Positions 61,487 to 64,000 of a stretch of 64,000 nt of DNA are shown one piece after another. This stretch comes from JAKLIX01 sp964605655 (GTDB taxonomy: Bacteria > Bacteroidota > Bacteroidia > Bacteroidales > CAIXZF01). Below the pieces are notes generated by a model, which saw nothing but the letters and a program-made list of their open reading frames with translations, ran no database searches and was not told the DNA's origin. Each line of letters begins with the position of its first letter. Position 1 is the first letter of the stretch. Location of the stretch: positions 62,001 to 126,000 of the forward strand of contig CAZSDK010000001.1 of NCBI GenBank assembly GCA_964605655.1, in the 5' to 3' direction. The translations under genes and the position numbers were made by a program.

Positions 61487-62235
61487 TCGAATCCCAAAAT
61501 ATCAGAAAATCTTTTCGCGACCACCTCGTTTTGGACGAGATCTCCATCCGTTTTACCCAGGGAAAGACCAACCTTATCATCGGACAGAGCGGCTCCGGCA
61601 AGACCGTGCTGATGAAATGCCTGGTAGGCCTTCTTCCCGTCGACGGCGGTCAGATCAGTTATGACGGAAGGGTCATCTCACAGCTTTCATTTTCGGAAAT
61701 GAAAGAAATCCGGCAGGAGATCGGCATGCTCTTTCAGGGAGGCGCCCTCTTCGACTCCATGAACGTCGAAGAAAATGTGATGTTCCCACTGAGCATGTTC
61801 TCCACCATGAACCAGGAAGAGAAAAAAGAACGGGCCAACTTCTGTCTCAACAGGGTCAACCTGCCCAACACCAACCAACTGTTTCCCTCAGAACTGAGTG
61901 GCGGCATGAAGAAGAGGGTGGCTATCGCCCGGGCCATATCCTTGAATCCCAGGTATTTATTTTGTGATGAACCCAACTCCGGCCTGGATCCCCAGACGGC
62001 CAATGTGATCGATAACCTCATCAGAGAGATCACCCAGGAATATGATATCACCACCATCATCAACACCCACGACATGAATTCGGTACTGGAAATCGGTGAC
62101 CAAATTGCGTTTTTATACAAGGGAAAGCTCTGGTGGGAAGGTGACAGGGACGACATTCTGCATACCGACAATGCCGAACTCAATGCTTTCGTTTATTCGA
62201 CAGAGCTCACCAGGAGACTGAAAGCCCCCTTATGA
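61483..62235 (+). CDS. mlaF: MlaF-type ABC transporter ATPase
   Basis: A 250-residue ABC ATPase. Walker A is GQSGSGKTVLMK, the signature motif LSGGMKKRVAIARA, Walker B YLFCDEPNSGLDPQT, and the H loop NTHDMNSVL. It energises the adjacent permease. It is coupled to mlaE (ATGA overlap) and to the downstream cvpA-like gene (ATGA overlap). Confidence 0.96.
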   Translation: MIESQNIRKSFRDHLVLDEISIRFTQGKTNLIIGQSGSGKTVLMKCLVGLLPVDGGQISYDGRVISQLSFSEMKEIRQEIGMLFQGGALFDSMNVEENVMFPLSMFSTMNQEEKKERANFCLNRVNLPNTNQLFPSELSGGMKKRVAIARAISLNPRYLFCDEPNSGLDPQTANVIDNLIREITQEYDITTIINTHDMNSVLEIGDQIAFLYKGKLWWEGDRDDILHTDNAELNAFVYSTELTRRLKAPL

Positions 62236-62846
62236 ACCTGATCGACCTTATTTTGGGTGTTCCGCTTGCTTATGCCCTTTACAGGGGTTTTACCAAGGGA
62301 CTGATCCTGGAACTGGCTACCCTCGCTGGATTGGTGATAGGTCTTTATGCCGGAATCCATTTCTCCGGACTGGCGGCGACTTTCCTGAAAGATACCTTCC
62401 ATCTGGATGGCAAATACCTGCCACTGATATCTTTTGCAGGAGTCTTTTTACTGGTCCTGGCAGGCACCTATGCCTTGGGCAAGCTCATGGAAAAATCGGC
62501 CAAACTCATGAAATTGAACTTCTTTAACAAAGTGGCCGGGGCCCTGTTTTCCCTCTCAAAAATGGCGTTGATCCTGAGTTTTTTGATATTCTTTGTCAAC
62601 GCTTTTGCTCCGGGGGGGCATCTCTTTAATAAGGAACAGATCGGAAAATCATTCCTTTATAAACCCGTCACTGCTCTTGCCCCATTGCTTCTTCCCCGGG
62701 TTCAGAGAGTTAAAGAAATCACCATTAATAACAAACTGGCCGGGAATGAATTGAATCATCGCAATTATTCCTCTATGGCCGCAATACCGGGAAGCACTTT
62801 GCCTTCCAGGTATTCCAGCATGGCCCCTCCACCCGTGGAGACATAA
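62232..62846 (+). CDS. cvpA: CvpA family membrane protein
   Basis: A 204-residue inner-membrane protein with four hydrophobic segments and the CvpA opening MNLIDLILGVPLAYALYRGF followed by TKGLILELATLAGLVIGLYA. CvpA is named for colicin V production; homologues affect envelope stress and biofilms. It is the third gene of a coupled operon with mlaE and mlaF, suggesting a link to lipid homeostasis (inference). Its last 27 codons lie antisense to the 3' end of pgk (82-bp overlap); the added tail SMAAIPGSTLPSRYSSMAPP looks low-complexity and is probably dispensable. Confidence 0.88.
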   Translation: MNLIDLILGVPLAYALYRGFTKGLILELATLAGLVIGLYAGIHFSGLAATFLKDTFHLDGKYLPLISFAGVFLLVLAGTYALGKLMEKSAKLMKLNFFNKVAGALFSLSKMALILSFLIFFVNAFAPGGHLFNKEQIGKSFLYKPVTALAPLLLPRVQRVKEITINNKLAGNELNHRNYSSMAAIPGSTLPSRYSSMAPPPVET

Positions 62847-63955
62847 CTGACCTTGTCTTCCAGACCATACTTATTGACTGCTGCAACAGAATCGCCTCCG
62901 CCTACCAGAGAGAAACTACCCTCTTTCGTTGCTTCTGCCACTTTCATGGCCACGTATTTGGTTCCATCCTCAAAGTTGCTCATTTCGAAAACACCCATGG
63001 GACCGTTCCACAGAATCGTCTTTGAGTTGCTGATCACTTCACCGAATTGCTTCATGGTATCAGGTCCGATGTCCAGTCCAAGCCAACCATCAGGAATCGC
63101 ATCCGCAGGGGCCACCTTTGTATTTGCCTGATTATCAAATGCATCAGCGATTTTTGCATCAGAAGGGATATGGATCTTCACTCCTTTTTCTTTCGCTTCT
63201 TTGAGCGTTAGAAGAGCGATTTCCAGAAAATCATCTTCAATCAAAGACCCCCCTATTGTTCCTCCCTCTGCCTTTATGAAGGTGAACATCATCCCTCCAC
63301 CGATGATCAGGTGGTCCACTTTATCCATAAGGTTACGGATGATCTGTATCTTTCCGCTGACTTTAGCCCCTCCCAGGATAGCCGTAAATGGCCTGGGAGT
63401 CTTGACCATCACCTTTTTGATATTGGCGATCTCATTCCCCATGACATAACCAAACATTTTCGCATTAGGAAAGAAGCGTGCAATGATAGCCGTCGAGGCG
63501 TGAGCGCGGTGGGCCGTGCCGAATGCATCATTCACATAAACGTCGCCCAGTTTTGACAACTTTTCCGCAAAAACTTCGTCTCCTTTCTCTTCTTCTTTAT
63601 AGAACCTCAGGTTTTCGAGCAATAAAATTTCTCCCGGTTTCAGCGCTGCTGCCTGTTCAAAGGCCGACGGACCGATACAATCCCCGGCAAACCTGACATC
63701 GGTATGAAACATCTGTTTCAGATAAGGTAACAGGTGTTTGAGGGAAAATTTCTCCTCGGGTCCGGCTTTGGGCCTTCCCAGGTGCGACATGAGGATCACC
63801 GCTCCTCCATCGTTCAATATCTTCCTGATGGTTGGCAGGGTCGCATCAATGCGGGTGGTATCGGTAATCTCAAACTGGTTATTGAGAGGAACATTGTAGT
63901 CGACCCGGATGAGGGCTTTCTTGTTGAGAAAATGAAGATCATCAATGGTTTTCAT
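62765..63955 (-). CDS. pgk: Phosphoglycerate kinase
   Basis: A 396-residue glycolytic kinase converting 1,3-bisphosphoglycerate and ADP to 3-phosphoglycerate and ATP. The N-terminal RVDYNVPLNN with the substrate residues, HLGRP, ILLENLRFYKEE, DAFGTAHRAHAST, the ADP-binding ILGGAKVSGKI and the C-terminal nucleotide loop SLVGGGDSVAAVNKYG are all intact. It converges on the cvpA gene and overlaps it by 82 bp. The remaining 45 bases to the window edge show no clear promoter. Confidence 0.97.
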   Translation of the reverse strand: MKTIDDLHFLNKKALIRVDYNVPLNNQFEITDTTRIDATLPTIRKILNDGGAVILMSHLGRPKAGPEEKFSLKHLLPYLKQMFHTDVRFAGDCIGPSAFEQAAALKPGEILLLENLRFYKEEEKGDEVFAEKLSKLGDVYVNDAFGTAHRAHASTAIIARFFPNAKMFGYVMGNEIANIKKVMVKTPRPFTAILGGAKVSGKIQIIRNLMDKVDHLIIGGGMMFTFIKAEGGTIGGSLIEDDFLEIALLTLKEAKEKGVKIHIPSDAKIADAFDNQANTKVAPADAIPDGWLGLDIGPDTMKQFGEVISNSKTILWNGPMGVFEMSNFEDGTKYVAMKVAEATKEGSFSLVGGGDSVAAVNKYGLEDKVSYVSTGGGAMLEYLEGKVLPGIAAIEE

Positions 63956-64000
63956 CTTTGACTCAGTTAAAATGTTGTTGAAAAAGAGGGAATTATCTTC

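Overview
The window comes from a member of the Bacteroidota, probably an environmental Bacteroidia-type lineage. Several signs agree. Many genes are preceded by the Bacteroidota promoter signature (TTG or TTTG, an 18-22 nt spacer, then TAnnTTTG), often with a very short leader and no Shine-Dalgarno sequence. Several secreted proteins end in type IX secretion (T9SS) sorting domains. Families typical of the phylum are present: DUF3109, DUF3108, DUF3098, PorV/PorQ-like barrels, a SusC/RagA-like TonB receptor, an S46 dipeptidyl-peptidase, an RprX/RprY-like two-component pair and a 5-fold beta-flower repeat protein. Nothing looks like a prophage, integrated plasmid, CRISPR array or intact insertion sequence, and I found no rRNA or tRNA gene.

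Layout. 0-13 kb: the tail of atpG, a ferritin, then a minus-strand block of DUF3108 protein, giant alpha-2-macroglobulin-like protein and DUF3109 protein; a PIG-V-like membrane glycosyltransferase and a small conserved protein; and a secreted protein carrying both a cohesin-like and a dockerin-like domain. 12.7-22.9 kb is housekeeping: leuS; a tight ftsX-DUF3098-uppP-truB operon; queA-ispD; a GT2 glycosyltransferase; ruvC; greA-HIT. 22.9-32 kb is a three-gene minus-strand operon reading TonB-dependent receptor, 1430-residue T9SS cargo, PorV/PorQ-like barrel. It is the best candidate here for an undescribed functional unit. 32-40.4 kb: a membrane-anchored protein, a Ycf48-like lipoprotein with dnaG, a tandem pair of DUF3857 transglutaminase-like proteins (one with its catalytic residues, one without), and a methyltransferase.

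40.4-44.1 kb: a beta-flower repeat protein, then about 0.9 kb without genes that holds several short tandem-repeat arrays and G/C-rich inverted repeats, a small secreted protein, and pgi-tadA. 44.2-50.2 kb: a beta-helix T9SS protein, an RprX/RprY-like pair, an RlmI-like methyltransferase and a small T9SS protein. 50-53 kb is a copper unit: CYTH protein, CopA-type ATPase, small metal-binding protein. 53-59.7 kb: a TIG-like T9SS protein whose promoter lies inside the gene before it, then a surface-polysaccharide and peptidase operon (manC, S46 peptidase, O-antigen-ligase/TPR protein). 59.7-64 kb: a palindromic repeat pair, an SprT-like metalloprotease coupled to a tiny Cys-rich lipoprotein, an Mla-type lipid transporter (permease and ATPase) with a CvpA-family protein, and pgk, which overlaps cvpA tail to tail.

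The overall theme is envelope construction (UppP, FtsX, Mla, T9SS cargo, ManC/Wzy-like, TonB receptor) mixed with translation, replication and repair genes. The less explained signals are RNA-level or structural: a possible H-type pseudoknot next to leuS, a structured leader before queA, a terminator-like hairpin between the greA promoter and greA, and the repeat-rich intergenic region near 41 kb.
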